A DNA stretch of 64,000 nt from Nocardioides humilatus (GTDB taxonomy: Bacteria > Actinomycetota > Actinomycetes > Propionibacteriales > Nocardioidaceae): contig NZ_VUJV01000007.1 in assembly GCF_008373755.1 (NCBI RefSeq), positions 120,690 to 184,689 on the forward strand, written 5' to 3'. Below, one piece after another: positions 8,482 to 16,217 of the stretch. The notes under the pieces are model-generated. The model did not search any database. It had not been told where the DNA came from and worked only from the letters and a program-made list of their open reading frames with translations. Each line of letters opens with the position of its first letter. The stretch's first letter is position 1. Position numbers and translations under genes: made by a program.

Positions 8482-8517
8482 CGGGACAACCAAGTCCAAG
8501 TCGCCCGCCGCGCGCCA

Positions 8518-9825
8518 CTAGTGGCTGAAGCCTCCGTTGAGCTCGAGGTCGTGGTCCACGAAGTCGGCCGCGCGGTCCAGAGCGCGGTCTGTTCGCCCCC
8601 CGTGCAGCGCGACGGACATCGCCTCGGCGAACTGGCTGCTGAGGACGGCGTAGCCGGGGGTGAGCGGCCGAGGCACCGCAAGGCAGTCCTTGTCCGGAGT
8701 ATCACGCCCGCAGCTGCGTCGCAGCTGGTCGGCGAAGAGCTCGAGTGGACCGTCCTCGGCGTACAGGCTCGACCGAGCGAGTGCGCTGGACATGCCCGGG
8801 ACGGCTCCGTTGGCCTCGGTCATGCGCAGCACCTCGGCGTCGCTCAGCAGGAAGTCCAAGAACGTGGCGGCTGCTCGCTGGTGGTCGTCGTCGCCCGAGG
8901 TGACCGTCCAGGTCCATGATCCTTGGCCGGTCTTCGACCCATGGCCGAGGTCGGGGAGCGGCAGCACCAAGAGATCCTCGCCCAGCGCGGCGGCGTAGTC
9001 GCGATAGGTCCAGTGCCCGACCCAGGACAGGGCGACTCGGCGACTCGTGAAGGCGGCGTCGTCCTCGTTCGGGTCGATGTAGGGAGCCCAAGCGCTCACC
9101 GTGTCCAGTGCAGCCTTGGTCGCGCTGCCGTCGAGGTGCCCGCGTGGGGACAGAGTCACCGGGTCGATCAGGTCCCCGCCCGCCGACGCGACCAGCGGAG
9201 CGAACCCGTAGGTGAGCCATTCGCCGGTCCCGTAGTTCTCCTTGACGTCGAGGACGAGGCCGTCGCTGTCCTGGGAGGCCAGCTTCCCGAGAGCAGCGGT
9301 GAACTCCTCGTCGGTCCAGGCCGTCTCGGGCGAGGTGGACCACTCGACGTCCGCGTTACGAAGCGCTCGGCGATCGGCGTAGAGGCCGAGCCCCGAGTCG
9401 AACGTGCCGACGGCGTATCGATGCCCCGCGATCGATCCTTGCGCCTGGAGGGAGGGGAGCTGGTCGCCGAGGACCGCGTCGGTCAGCAGGCCGTCCAGCG
9501 GGACCACGACCTCTTGGTAAACGTAGCTCGCTAGCAGCGGACCGTCGACCTCCACCAGATCGGGGGCGTCCCCGCGGGCGATCCTGGCTTGGAGCGAGTC
9601 GTTGTAGTCACCTTCGGCGACCAGGGTCAGCGCCACCTCGACGGTGTCGTGACCCTCGTTGAACGCCGCGACCTGCTGCTCGAGCACGGCCCGCTCCTCG
9701 TCGGTGCCGTCGTGGGCCAAGACCTCGATCCTGGTGAGCCGGTCCTTCTCGCTCTCGGTGGACCCGCAGCCCGTCAGGCCGGCAGCGACGAGTCCCACCA
9801 CGAGCAGGCAGGGACGAAGGGACAC
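8518..9825 (-). CDS. ABC transporter extracellular solute-binding lipoprotein (family 1), orphan
   Basis: 435 residues with a lipoprotein signal (hydrophobic stretch, then LTGCGS; lipidated Cys about 20). The mature part has the extracellular binding protein family 1 layout: RIEVLAHDGTDEERAVLEQQ, ARGDAPDLVEVDG, and FLLSDAEVLRMTEANGAVPG near the end, as in sugar-binding proteins of MalE type. No permease or ATPase gene is beside it. It is divergent from a membrane diguanylate cyclase across an 82-base gap, so it may feed a signalling protein rather than a transporter. Ligand unknown. Confidence 0.8.
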   Translation of the reverse strand: MSLRPCLLVVGLVAAGLTGCGSTESEKDRLTRIEVLAHDGTDEERAVLEQQVAAFNEGHDTVEVALTLVAEGDYNDSLQARIARGDAPDLVEVDGPLLASYVYQEVVVPLDGLLTDAVLGDQLPSLQAQGSIAGHRYAVGTFDSGLGLYADRRALRNADVEWSTSPETAWTDEEFTAALGKLASQDSDGLVLDVKENYGTGEWLTYGFAPLVASAGGDLIDPVTLSPRGHLDGSATKAALDTVSAWAPYIDPNEDDAAFTSRRVALSWVGHWTYRDYAAALGEDLLVLPLPDLGHGSKTGQGSWTWTVTSGDDDHQRAAATFLDFLLSDAEVLRMTEANGAVPGMSSALARSSLYAEDGPLELFADQLRRSCGRDTPDKDCLAVPRPLTPGYAVLSSQFAEAMSVALHGGRTDRALDRAADFVDHDLELNGGFSH

Positions 9826-9907
9826 GTCAACCAGATCGGCAGGCCACGGGGCTCATGAAACGGTTCTCTGTGCCGATCTTGCTATTGGGACGACCGGAGG
9901 TGGTGAG

Positions 9908-11041
9908 GTGCGCCGGACAATGGCGATCGCATCGTCGATGGTGATCGTCGTGCTGCTCGCCCTCGCAATCACATCGGGGACGGTCGTGGTGACCTTCGCC
10001 CGTTCCAACGATCGCGTGATCAAGGTGCGCGAAGTGGTGACGCGCATCGGCGTCCTGCGCGACGCCGTGTCCGACGAGGCGTTCGCCGAGGCCAGCTATC
10101 GCCGCGCACCCAACCGACGGTCCTGGCAGGAGCTCGACGACGCGATGCGGGCGGTGCCGGCCCTGATCGACGATCTGCGCACGTACGTCGACAAGGCCGA
10201 TGCGATCACGCTGTCGAACCTCAGCGTCCTCAACGCGCGCTACGTGACCCAGATCCGCAGTCAGCGGGGCCGACCACAAGCCGCTGCCGACGACCGGGTC
10301 GCGGGGCCCGCCCTGGATGCCATGCGGGAGCTGCTCCAATCGATGATCGTGAGGCATCGCGACTTCGTCACCGACGCCACGCGCGAGCAACAGGGGTTGA
10401 TCACGCGGCTGGGCGTGCTGTTGGCCGCTGCGTTCACCCTCGCATTCGGCATCCTCTGCTGGGCTGTGCGGCTCACGCTGAGAGAACACCGCAGAGTGCA
10501 GCGTCAAGCGGCCTCGGCGCGCGCAAGGTCGCTGACCGACCCGCTGACCGGTCTCGCCAATCGCGCTGCTCTCGCCGAAGCGATGGAGAGCGAACTCGGC
10601 CGCCCCGACACCTGCGCGAGCCTGCTGATGATCGATCTCGACCACTTCAAACCGGTCAACGACACCTACGGCCACCAGGTCGGCGACGTCGTCCTGCGTC
10701 AGGTCGCTGAGCGTCTGCGTTCGTCGGTGCGTGTCGAGGACGTCGCGACACGCCTTGGGGGGGATGAGTTCGCTCTGTTCCTCAAGAAGGACGCTGACGC
10801 CGACCTGGTGGCGAGCCGAGTACTCGGGGCGTTCGACGTGCCCTTCTTGGTCGGCAACCTCTCGATCGCGCTCGGGGCCTCCATCGGGCTCGCTCACGCT
10901 GTCGGCCGGGCGTTGGGGCCCGATGACTTGGTCGGCGCGGCTGATGCTGCGCTGTACGGGGCGAAACGCAGTGGACGCGGCCGCCTTGTTGCCCAGGTCG
11001 ATCAGGCGCTCGGCGTACGCACCGGTGAACGGGGCGCATGA
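9908..11041 (+). CDS. Membrane-bound diguanylate cyclase (GGDEF domain)
   Basis: 377 residues from the GTG at 9908, chosen because GGAGG (9896-9900) sits 7 bases before it; an ATG 12 bases on is the alternative. The N-terminus holds one membrane helix (about 6-30), an extracytoplasmic helical sensor region of about 130 residues, and a second helix (LLAAAFTLAFGILCW). The GGDEF domain follows: SLTDPLTGLANRAALAE, LMIDLDHFKPVNDTYGH, and an intact GGDEF (about 284-288) in RLGGDEFALF. An intact inhibitory I-site RVED lies five residues before it. It should make c-di-GMP from GTP and be product-inhibited. Confidence 0.88.
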   Translation: MRRTMAIASSMVIVVLLALAITSGTVVVTFARSNDRVIKVREVVTRIGVLRDAVSDEAFAEASYRRAPNRRSWQELDDAMRAVPALIDDLRTYVDKADAITLSNLSVLNARYVTQIRSQRGRPQAAADDRVAGPALDAMRELLQSMIVRHRDFVTDATREQQGLITRLGVLLAAAFTLAFGILCWAVRLTLREHRRVQRQAASARARSLTDPLTGLANRAALAEAMESELGRPDTCASLLMIDLDHFKPVNDTYGHQVGDVVLRQVAERLRSSVRVEDVATRLGGDEFALFLKKDADADLVASRVLGAFDVPFLVGNLSIALGASIGLAHAVGRALGPDDLVGAADAALYGAKRSGRGRLVAQVDQALGVRTGERGA

Positions 11042-11060
11042 GACGACCGCGCTCGCGCGC

Positions 11061-11168
11061 TCACTCCGCCGACGCGAGGATCGCGGTCACCTCGTCGTGG
11101 CCGGTGGTTCGCGCATGTTGCAGCGCGTCGACACCGTCGTGGTCCGTGATCGTCGGGTCGACGCCGGG
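11061..11168 (-). pseudogene. Ankyrin-repeat C-terminal remnant, in frame behind the PucR stop
   Basis: On the minus strand, immediately after the pucR stop (11169-11171) and in the same frame, codons read PGVDPTITDHDGVDAL, then QHARTTGHDEVTAILASAE and a TGA (11061-11063). That is the shape of a terminal ankyrin repeat (D-x-DG-x-x-AL-x-x-A-x-x-x-GH-x-E-V-x-x-I-L). There is no start codon, so it cannot be a gene alone. It is either the scar of a deleted ankyrin gene fused to pucR, or a short readthrough extension of 35 residues. Confidence 0.55.
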
Positions 11169-12440
11169 TCACGGTCTCGGGCGCTCGCACACCGCAGCGA
11201 GCTTGAGTGCGAGCGCAAGATCCAGCGGACGCTCGTCGATGGAGCGCCCGAGGAGCTCCTCGGCCTGGCGGACGCGATAGCTGACCGTGTTCTCGTGGAT
11301 GTTGAGCCGCCGGCCCGTACGTCCACGGTTGCCGCCCTCCTCGAGCAGCGTCAACAGGGTCTGAGCGAGGCGGCGGGCGCCCTCGTCGTCACTGAAGAGC
11401 GGTCCGAGCTCGCGGGCGACGAAGGCCGTGCTCTGCTCGGGATCGACGGAGCCGAGGGCCTGGAGGGCGACCTGCTGGTAACGCGTGACCGATCCGACCT
11501 CGGACCCGGCGAGGCGGGCGACGCGTCGGGCCTGCACGGCCTCGAGATAGCTGGTGCGGAAGCCGACCACCCCGGCGGCGGCTTCGCCGAGCGCGACCCG
11601 GACCCCGTCCGCTGCTGATCGCAGCCGGATCCGGTCGAGCGCGGCGAGGTCCGTCCCTCCCTTGACGCTGACCCAGGCGGCGAGGGACAACGTGCCGAGG
11701 GAGTGGGGGAGGACGTGGGTGGTCCCCAGGGTGCCTGCGACGTCGCGTACGGCGGCGTCCAGCGCCGTGAGGGTGTCGCGCCCCACGGTGTGGTTGTCCA
11801 CCCAGGCGATGACGGCGACGTGCGTGCGGTGCAGCTCGTGCTTGAGGATCCTCGACGCCGCGTCCTGGTCGACGGGACGGCCCGCCAGCAGGGTCTCGAT
11901 CGTCTCCGCCCGACTGGCCGCCGCACTCCGCAACCAGCGGTCGCGCTCCTCGACGTAGACCTCCTCGACGAGGCACAGGGCGACGTCGACGTAGGCGAAC
12001 AGCCAGGCGGAGATCAGGTCGGCGGCCGCGTTGCGGTCGACCGGGTCGGCCACGTCCTCGAAAAGGATCCCGGTCAGGTGGCGTGCGGTGGCGGCGTGGG
12101 CCAGGCGATAGCTGCGGAACAGGGTCGTCAGGGGGATCCCGTGACGAGCGCCGTCCTGGGCGTATTCGATCGTGGCCGGCTCGAGGTGGGTGGCCGTCAC
12201 GGGATCGGCGCCCTCCTCCACGATGCGTGCGAAGAGCCGGATGCTGACCTCTGTGCTGGCGCGGTTGGCCTCCAGCGCCTCCGGGCTGTCGAGCAGGTCG
12301 GGCAGGTGGGCAGCGACGACCTCGACGACCGCTGTGGACAGCCCCACACAGGCATCCTGCAGATGACGGGCGGCCGGACGCAATGTCGATTCCCACAACC
12401 GCGCGGCATCGCCCCGCGCCGGCGACCACTCGGGTTCCAT
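11169..12440 (-). CDS. PucR/CdaR-family transcriptional regulator
   Basis: 423 residues. The N-terminal half is a helical RsbRD-like region (TTLFRSYRLAHAATARHL). The middle is a GGDEF-like CdaR fold (HVAVIAWVDNHTVGRDTLTALDAAV). The C-terminus is the PucR helix-turn-helix (GNRGRTGRRLNIHENTVSYRVRQAEELLG, about residues 375-403). Family members activate catabolic genes next to them. It is divergent from the NTF2-like gene at 12595, and the 154-base gap holds an inverted repeat, so that gene is the likely target. A remnant of an ankyrin protein follows its stop in frame. Confidence 0.85.
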   Translation of the reverse strand: MEPEWSPARGDAARLWESTLRPAARHLQDACVGLSTAVVEVVAAHLPDLLDSPEALEANRASTEVSIRLFARIVEEGADPVTATHLEPATIEYAQDGARHGIPLTTLFRSYRLAHAATARHLTGILFEDVADPVDRNAAADLISAWLFAYVDVALCLVEEVYVEERDRWLRSAAASRAETIETLLAGRPVDQDAASRILKHELHRTHVAVIAWVDNHTVGRDTLTALDAAVRDVAGTLGTTHVLPHSLGTLSLAAWVSVKGGTDLAALDRIRLRSAADGVRVALGEAAAGVVGFRTSYLEAVQARRVARLAGSEVGSVTRYQQVALQALGSVDPEQSTAFVARELGPLFSDDEGARRLAQTLLTLLEEGGNRGRTGRRLNIHENTVSYRVRQAEELLGRSIDERPLDLALALKLAAVCERPRP

Positions 12441-12469
12441 GGCCCGACCGTACTCGCTCCGGGTCTCTT

Positions 12470-12485
12470 CTGTCGGTTTCGACAG
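12470..12485. promoter_or_regulatory. Inverted repeat in the pucR / NTF2-like divergent promoter
   Basis: CTGTCG-GTTT-CGACAG, a perfect 6-base-arm repeat 30 bases upstream of the pucR start and 110 bases upstream of the NTF2-like ATG. Its place between a regulator and its divergent neighbour makes it a reasonable operator candidate. Confidence 0.4.
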
Positions 12486-12594
12486 TTCTAGCCGTCAACG
12501 TTGGCGCTGAGCGCTATCGGCCGGGGGCCACGCCGTTCGACGATCGAGGCACCCGAACAAGCCCCCGACAAAGCCTGAACCCAGGAGGACCATC

Positions 12595-13194
12595 ATGAGC
12601 CGTTTCGATATCACCCGGACCAACATCGCCGTCGAGCGACTGATCGAGACCACGCAGGACCCGCGCCACCTCTACCTGCTGCACGCCTACAACCGGCACC
12701 GCTACCTCGAGATGGCCGGCCGCTACGAGGAGATCTTCGCTCCGGACATGACCGTGGCCCATCCCGTCTACCACTTCAACATGCTCGGCGAGACGCTGAC
12801 GCTCGAGGGCGCCGAGGCCGTGAAGGGGGTCTACGCCGAGTGGACCGCCTCCCACCAGTGCATCTTCTACGTGGAGTCGGAGAAGCTGGCGGTCAGCGAC
12901 GACATGATCGTGTCGACCTCGATCATGCTGCAGCAGACGCCCGGCAACGTGCTGGCCGCCTCCGGTGTCGACGTCGACCCCGAGGCGACCTACCTGGTGA
13001 AGTCAGCCGAGCACATGATCTGGCCTTACGAGAACGGCCTGCTCGTCGGTGAGGACGTCTGGGAGTACGACGCGACCCAGCGTGACGTGATCGCTCTCGA
13101 CCCGTCCGAGGTGCTCACCGCCGAGCAGTCCGGCCGCCTCCTGGCCCCACTGATCAAGCCGCTGCCGGCCGTCAACCCCTTCACGTCCTCATGA
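12595..13194 (+). CDS. NTF2-like/SnoaL-like protein of unknown function
   Basis: 199 residues; ATG with AGGAGG (12581-12586) 8 bases upstream, a strong ribosome site. The helical start RHLYLLHAYNRHRYLEMAGRYEEIF followed by strands HPVYHFNM, EGAEAVKGVYAEW and YLVKSAEHMIWPYENGLLVGEDVWEY suggests the cone-shaped NTF2 fold used by ketosteroid isomerases, SnoaL cyclases and small dehydratases. No catalytic residue assignment is possible by eye. It is longer than most single-domain members (about 140). Its position beside the steroid genes and divergent from PucR suggests a catabolic isomerase or hydratase; this is inference. Confidence 0.7.
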   Translation: MSRFDITRTNIAVERLIETTQDPRHLYLLHAYNRHRYLEMAGRYEEIFAPDMTVAHPVYHFNMLGETLTLEGAEAVKGVYAEWTASHQCIFYVESEKLAVSDDMIVSTSIMLQQTPGNVLAASGVDVDPEATYLVKSAEHMIWPYENGLLVGEDVWEYDATQRDVIALDPSEVLTAEQSGRLLAPLIKPLPAVNPFTSS

Positions 13195-13252
13195 CCGTGC
13201 AGACGCGGTGATGGACGCCCTGGTCGAACGCCGCTTCTGCCACACTCCCGAC

Positions 13253-13630
13253 ATGAAGCTCTGGCACGTCTACGTCGCGATCGCGGTGGTCGCCCTCATC
13301 GGCACGACATCGCAGGCGCTCGGCTACTTCGATGCCGGACCGGTCGGCGGCACCGTCGACTTCTGGGACGACGCGCTCACCTCCAACGATGCGGCGCGGT
13401 TCCTCGCGATCGACGTCTTCCTGCTGGGCACCGCGGTGTTCGTCCTGCTGGCCGTCGAGGGACGGCGGGTCGGGATCGGCGCCGGGTGGTGGGCCTTCTA
13501 CTTCGTGGCCTCGCTGTTGATCGGCATCAGCACCTTCGTGCCGCTCTTCTTGGCCCACCGCCAGCGCAAGCTCGACGCGATGGACGCGGCTCCGTCAGCA
13601 GGAAAGCACGCAGTCGGCCAGCACGGGTGA
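13253..13630 (+). CDS. DUF2834-like small membrane protein
   Basis: 125 residues from the ATG at 13253 (an in-frame ATG at 13211 would add 14 non-hydrophobic residues). Three membrane helices: LWHVYVAIAVVALIGTTSQAL, ARFLAIDVFLLGTAVFVLLAV and WWAFYFVASLLIGISTFVPLFLAHR. The pattern matches the DUF2834 family of small actinobacterial and cyanobacterial membrane proteins with unknown role. Its 3' end overlaps the convergent chsH3 gene by 36 bases, which could give antisense effects. Confidence 0.65.
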   Translation: MKLWHVYVAIAVVALIGTTSQALGYFDAGPVGGTVDFWDDALTSNDAARFLAIDVFLLGTAVFVLLAVEGRRVGIGAGWWAFYFVASLLIGISTFVPLFLAHRQRKLDAMDAAPSAGKHAVGQHG

Positions 13631-14470
13631 CCCGTCCCGGTCGCCCCCGGCGATCACCGCGGAGGCGATGATCTGGTCGCCCTCGCGCCAGCCCGAGACG
13701 CGGATGGTCTCGCCCGGGAAGACCACGCCGGCGAAGCGCGCGGTGAAGCCGCGGACGAGCGTGGCGTCGCCGCCGAGCAGGCCGTCGGTCAGCTCGCGCA
13801 GCACGATGCCGTAGGAGCACAGCCCGTGCAGGATCGGCGCAGGGAAGCCGGCGCCCTTCGCGAAGTCCGGGTCGGCGTGGAGCGGGTTGCGGTCACCGCA
13901 GAGCCGGTAGAGCAGCGCCTGCTGCGGAGTCACGTCGTAGGACGCCACCAGATCGGGCTCGCGGTCCGGAACGACGACGGCCTCGGCCGATCCGCGGTCG
14001 CCGCCCCAGCCGCCCTCGCCCTTGACGAAGATCGATGAACGGACGCGCCACAGCTCCTCGCCCTCCGGGGAGGTGGCGACGCCCTCCTGCCAGATGACAG
14101 CGGCCTTGCCCTTGTCCCAGATGTCGGTGAGCGTCGTGACCAGGGTCGCGGAGCCGGAGGTCGGGATCGGACCGGTGACCGTGATGGTCTGGGCCCCGTG
14201 GACCACCTGAGCGAGGTTGATGTCGCAGCCAGGCAGGTCGAGCGGCGGCGGGTCCGTCATGTGGAACGTCGGAACGACGACACCGAAGGACGGCAGCACC
14301 TGGAGCGCCGGCCCATCGAGCGTGTAGCGCAGCGCGTCGGGGGACAGGTTGTCGCCCGCGCGGGAGCCGGCGCCGATGCCGAGGTGGTAGAGCAGGACGT
14401 CGCTCTCGGTCCACGAGAAGATGGTGCGGGCGGTCTCCGCGCCGATGGCGACGGACGGGTCGATCGGCAT
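13595..14470 (-). CDS. chsH3: Steroid side-chain (R)-specific enoyl-CoA hydratase, MaoC/hotdog (ChsH3-type)
   Basis: 291 residues with two hotdog halves as in peroxisomal hydratase 2. The C-terminal half carries the hydratase-2 motif LCGDRNPLHADPDFA (Asp about 193, His about 198) followed by FPAPILHGLCSYG. The gene follows kstD with a 1-base overlap (TGATG). In M. tuberculosis the neighbour of kstD (Rv3537) is Rv3538, a MaoC-type hydratase reported as ChsH3 and acting on C24 steroid enoyl-CoA. Hydrates the double bond of a cholesterol or bile-acid side-chain CoA thioester. Family certain; the ChsH3 name rests on synteny. Confidence 0.82.
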   Translation of the reverse strand: MPIDPSVAIGAETARTIFSWTESDVLLYHLGIGAGSRAGDNLSPDALRYTLDGPALQVLPSFGVVVPTFHMTDPPPLDLPGCDINLAQVVHGAQTITVTGPIPTSGSATLVTTLTDIWDKGKAAVIWQEGVATSPEGEELWRVRSSIFVKGEGGWGGDRGSAEAVVVPDREPDLVASYDVTPQQALLYRLCGDRNPLHADPDFAKGAGFPAPILHGLCSYGIVLRELTDGLLGGDATLVRGFTARFAGVVFPGETIRVSGWREGDQIIASAVIAGGDRDGSPVLADCVLSC

Positions 14471-16182
14471 CAGATCTTCTCCTTGGCGATGTCCTCGGCG
14501 GCGAGATATCCGAAGACGAGGGCGGGTCCGATGGTCCCGCCCGGACCGGGGTAGGTGTTGCCCATGACGGCCGAGGACACGTTGCCGGCGGCGTAGAGGC
14601 CGTCGATCACGGTCCCGTCCTCACGCAGCACCCGGGCACGTTCGTCGGTGACGAGCCCGCCCTTGGTGCCGAGGTCGCCCGGGACGATCTTGACGGCGTA
14701 GAACGGGCCCTTCTCGAGCGGTGCGAGCGAGCAGTTCGGCTTCACCTTCGGGTCGGAGTAGTACTTGTCGTAGGCCGACTCGCCGCGGTGGTAGTCCTCG
14801 TCGACGCCGGTGCGGGCGAACCCGTTGAAGCGCTCGACAGTCGACTCGAGCGAACCGGCCGGCAGCCCGACCTTGTCGGCGAGGTCGGCGAGCGAGTCGG
14901 CGCGGGTGACGACGCCCTCCTTGTACCAACGGCCCGGGAAGGGCTGGCGGCCCGCGACGCCCGCGAAGAGGTAGCGGTTGCGGTAGGTCTGGTCGAAGAC
15001 GAGGTACGACGGCACGTGGCTCACGCCGGTCGCCTCGCCCTTGTAGATCTCGTGGGTGGCCTCGACGTAGGGGAGCGCCTCGTTCATGAAGCGGTTGCCC
15101 GCAGAGTTGACCATGATCGAGCCGGGGAGGTTGCGCTCGGCCAGGCAGAACCACGCGCGGCCGGGGAGCGGGATGGTCGGGCCCCACCAGGCGTCGTCGA
15201 GAAGGTCGGTCGCCGCGCCGGCCGCCGTACCGGCGAGCAGGCCGCCGCCGGTGTTGGACGGGGCCCCGGTGGACCACTCGCTCGAGGTCGGCTGGGGGAG
15301 GAACTTCTCCCGGAGCTGCTGGCTGTGCTCGAACCCGCCGGAACCGAGGATGACGCCGCGCCGGGCGCGGATCTCCTTGCGCTCCGTCTCCCCGGTGGTT
15401 GAGCTTGTCGAAACCACCACGACGCCCACCACGCGGCCGTCCTCGACGAGCAGGTCGGCCAGGTCGGTCTCGTAGTGCACCGGTACGCCGGCGTCGACGA
15501 GGCCCTTGCGCAGGCCGATCGCGATGGCGTTGCCCATCGCGAACATCTTGCGGCCCAGGGCCAGCGACAGCAGTCGCTTGAGCATGACCTTGAGCAGCGT
15601 GAGCGGGCCCTTGATCGTGCGCAGCCCGAGGCTGATCTTGCGGTAGTCGCGCTGCATCACGATGAGGTTGGCAGGCGCCTTGGTGTAGGCCGGGTGCAGC
15701 CGGTCGAGCTCTTTGCCGAGGAAACGCGCGTCCATCGGGACGGCCTCGACGCTGCGCCCTCGGGCGCGGCCACCCTCCTGCTCGGGCAGGTAGTCGGCGT
15801 ACTCCGGCACCCAGACGAACCGGAGCGGCGTCGTCTCCTTGATGAAGTCGAGCACCTCCGGACCGCGGTCGAGGTAGGTGTCGCGGCGGATCTTCGGGAC
15901 GGTGTCGCCGACGATCGTGTCGAGGTAGGTCCGCGCCGCCTCGAGGTCGCCCTCGTCGACCTGCTTGGCGGCCTTCAACGCGTAGTTGCCCGGGATCCAC
16001 ACACCGCCGCCGGAGCGAGCGGTGTTGCCCCCGAAGTAAGCGCTCTTCTCGATCAGGATCGTGTCCAGCCCGTGGCGTCCGGAGGCGAGCGCCGCGCTCA
16101 TGCCGGCGCCTCCGGCACCCACGACCACGACGTCGACCTCAGCTGGAAGAGCGGCCGGTTTGTCCGGCGTAGCACCCGTCAT
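14470..16182 (-). CDS. kstD: 3-ketosteroid delta-1-dehydrogenase (KstD)
   Basis: 570 residues, FAD flavoprotein. The N-terminal dinucleotide motif is VVVVGAGGAGMSAALASGR, followed by a GGNTARSGGGVWIPGN loop typical of KstD/fumarate reductase flavoproteins. The C-terminus has the KstD signature AGNVSSAVMGNTYPGPGGT, containing the conserved active-site Tyr-Gly region. It removes the 1-alpha and 2-beta hydrogens of 3-keto-4-ene steroids; with 9-alpha-hydroxylation this opens ring B. It is divergent from hsaE across 35 bases holding a KstR operator. Residues about 255-263 are encoded by an inserted palindromic repeat (separate entry). The family's usual length is 510-570, so the insertion seems tolerated. 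Confidence 0.95.
   Translation of the reverse strand: MTGATPDKPAALPAEVDVVVVGAGGAGMSAALASGRHGLDTILIEKSAYFGGNTARSGGGVWIPGNYALKAAKQVDEGDLEAARTYLDTIVGDTVPKIRRDTYLDRGPEVLDFIKETTPLRFVWVPEYADYLPEQEGGRARGRSVEAVPMDARFLGKELDRLHPAYTKAPANLIVMQRDYRKISLGLRTIKGPLTLLKVMLKRLLSLALGRKMFAMGNAIAIGLRKGLVDAGVPVHYETDLADLLVEDGRVVGVVVVSTSSTTGETERKEIRARRGVILGSGGFEHSQQLREKFLPQPTSSEWSTGAPSNTGGGLLAGTAAGAATDLLDDAWWGPTIPLPGRAWFCLAERNLPGSIMVNSAGNRFMNEALPYVEATHEIYKGEATGVSHVPSYLVFDQTYRNRYLFAGVAGRQPFPGRWYKEGVVTRADSLADLADKVGLPAGSLESTVERFNGFARTGVDEDYHRGESAYDKYYSDPKVKPNCSLAPLEKGPFYAVKIVPGDLGTKGGLVTDERARVLREDGTVIDGLYAAGNVSSAVMGNTYPGPGGTIGPALVFGYLAAEDIAKEKI
15394..15418. repeat. Palindromic interspersed repeat unit inside kstD
   Basis: GGTGGTT-(11 bases)-AACCACC, a perfect 7-base-arm hairpin with loop GAGCTTGTCGA. 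I recognise it as the short form of a dispersed repeat frequent in Nocardioides and related genomes. Here it lies in the kstD coding strand in frame, supplying a VSTSSTT-rich patch (residues about 255-263) in the variable hairpin before RARRGVILGSGG. I found no second copy in this window by eye. Confidence 0.6.
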
Positions 16183-16192
16183 GGCACAAAAC

Positions 16193-16206
16193 TGTAACAG
16201 GTTCTA
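16193..16206. promoter_or_regulatory. KstR-type operator between kstD and hsaE
   Basis: TGTAACAGGTTCTA fits the published KstR consensus TNNAACNNGTTNNA at all fixed positions. It sits in the 35-base gap between the two start codons, so binding would block both directions. It overlaps TAGTAT (16205-16210), a good -10 box for hsaE whose GTG follows 7 bases later, suggesting a leaderless hsaE transcript. KstR itself (a TetR regulator released by steroid CoA thioesters) is not encoded in this window. Confidence 0.8.
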
Positions 16207-16217
16207 GTATTGCTCTC

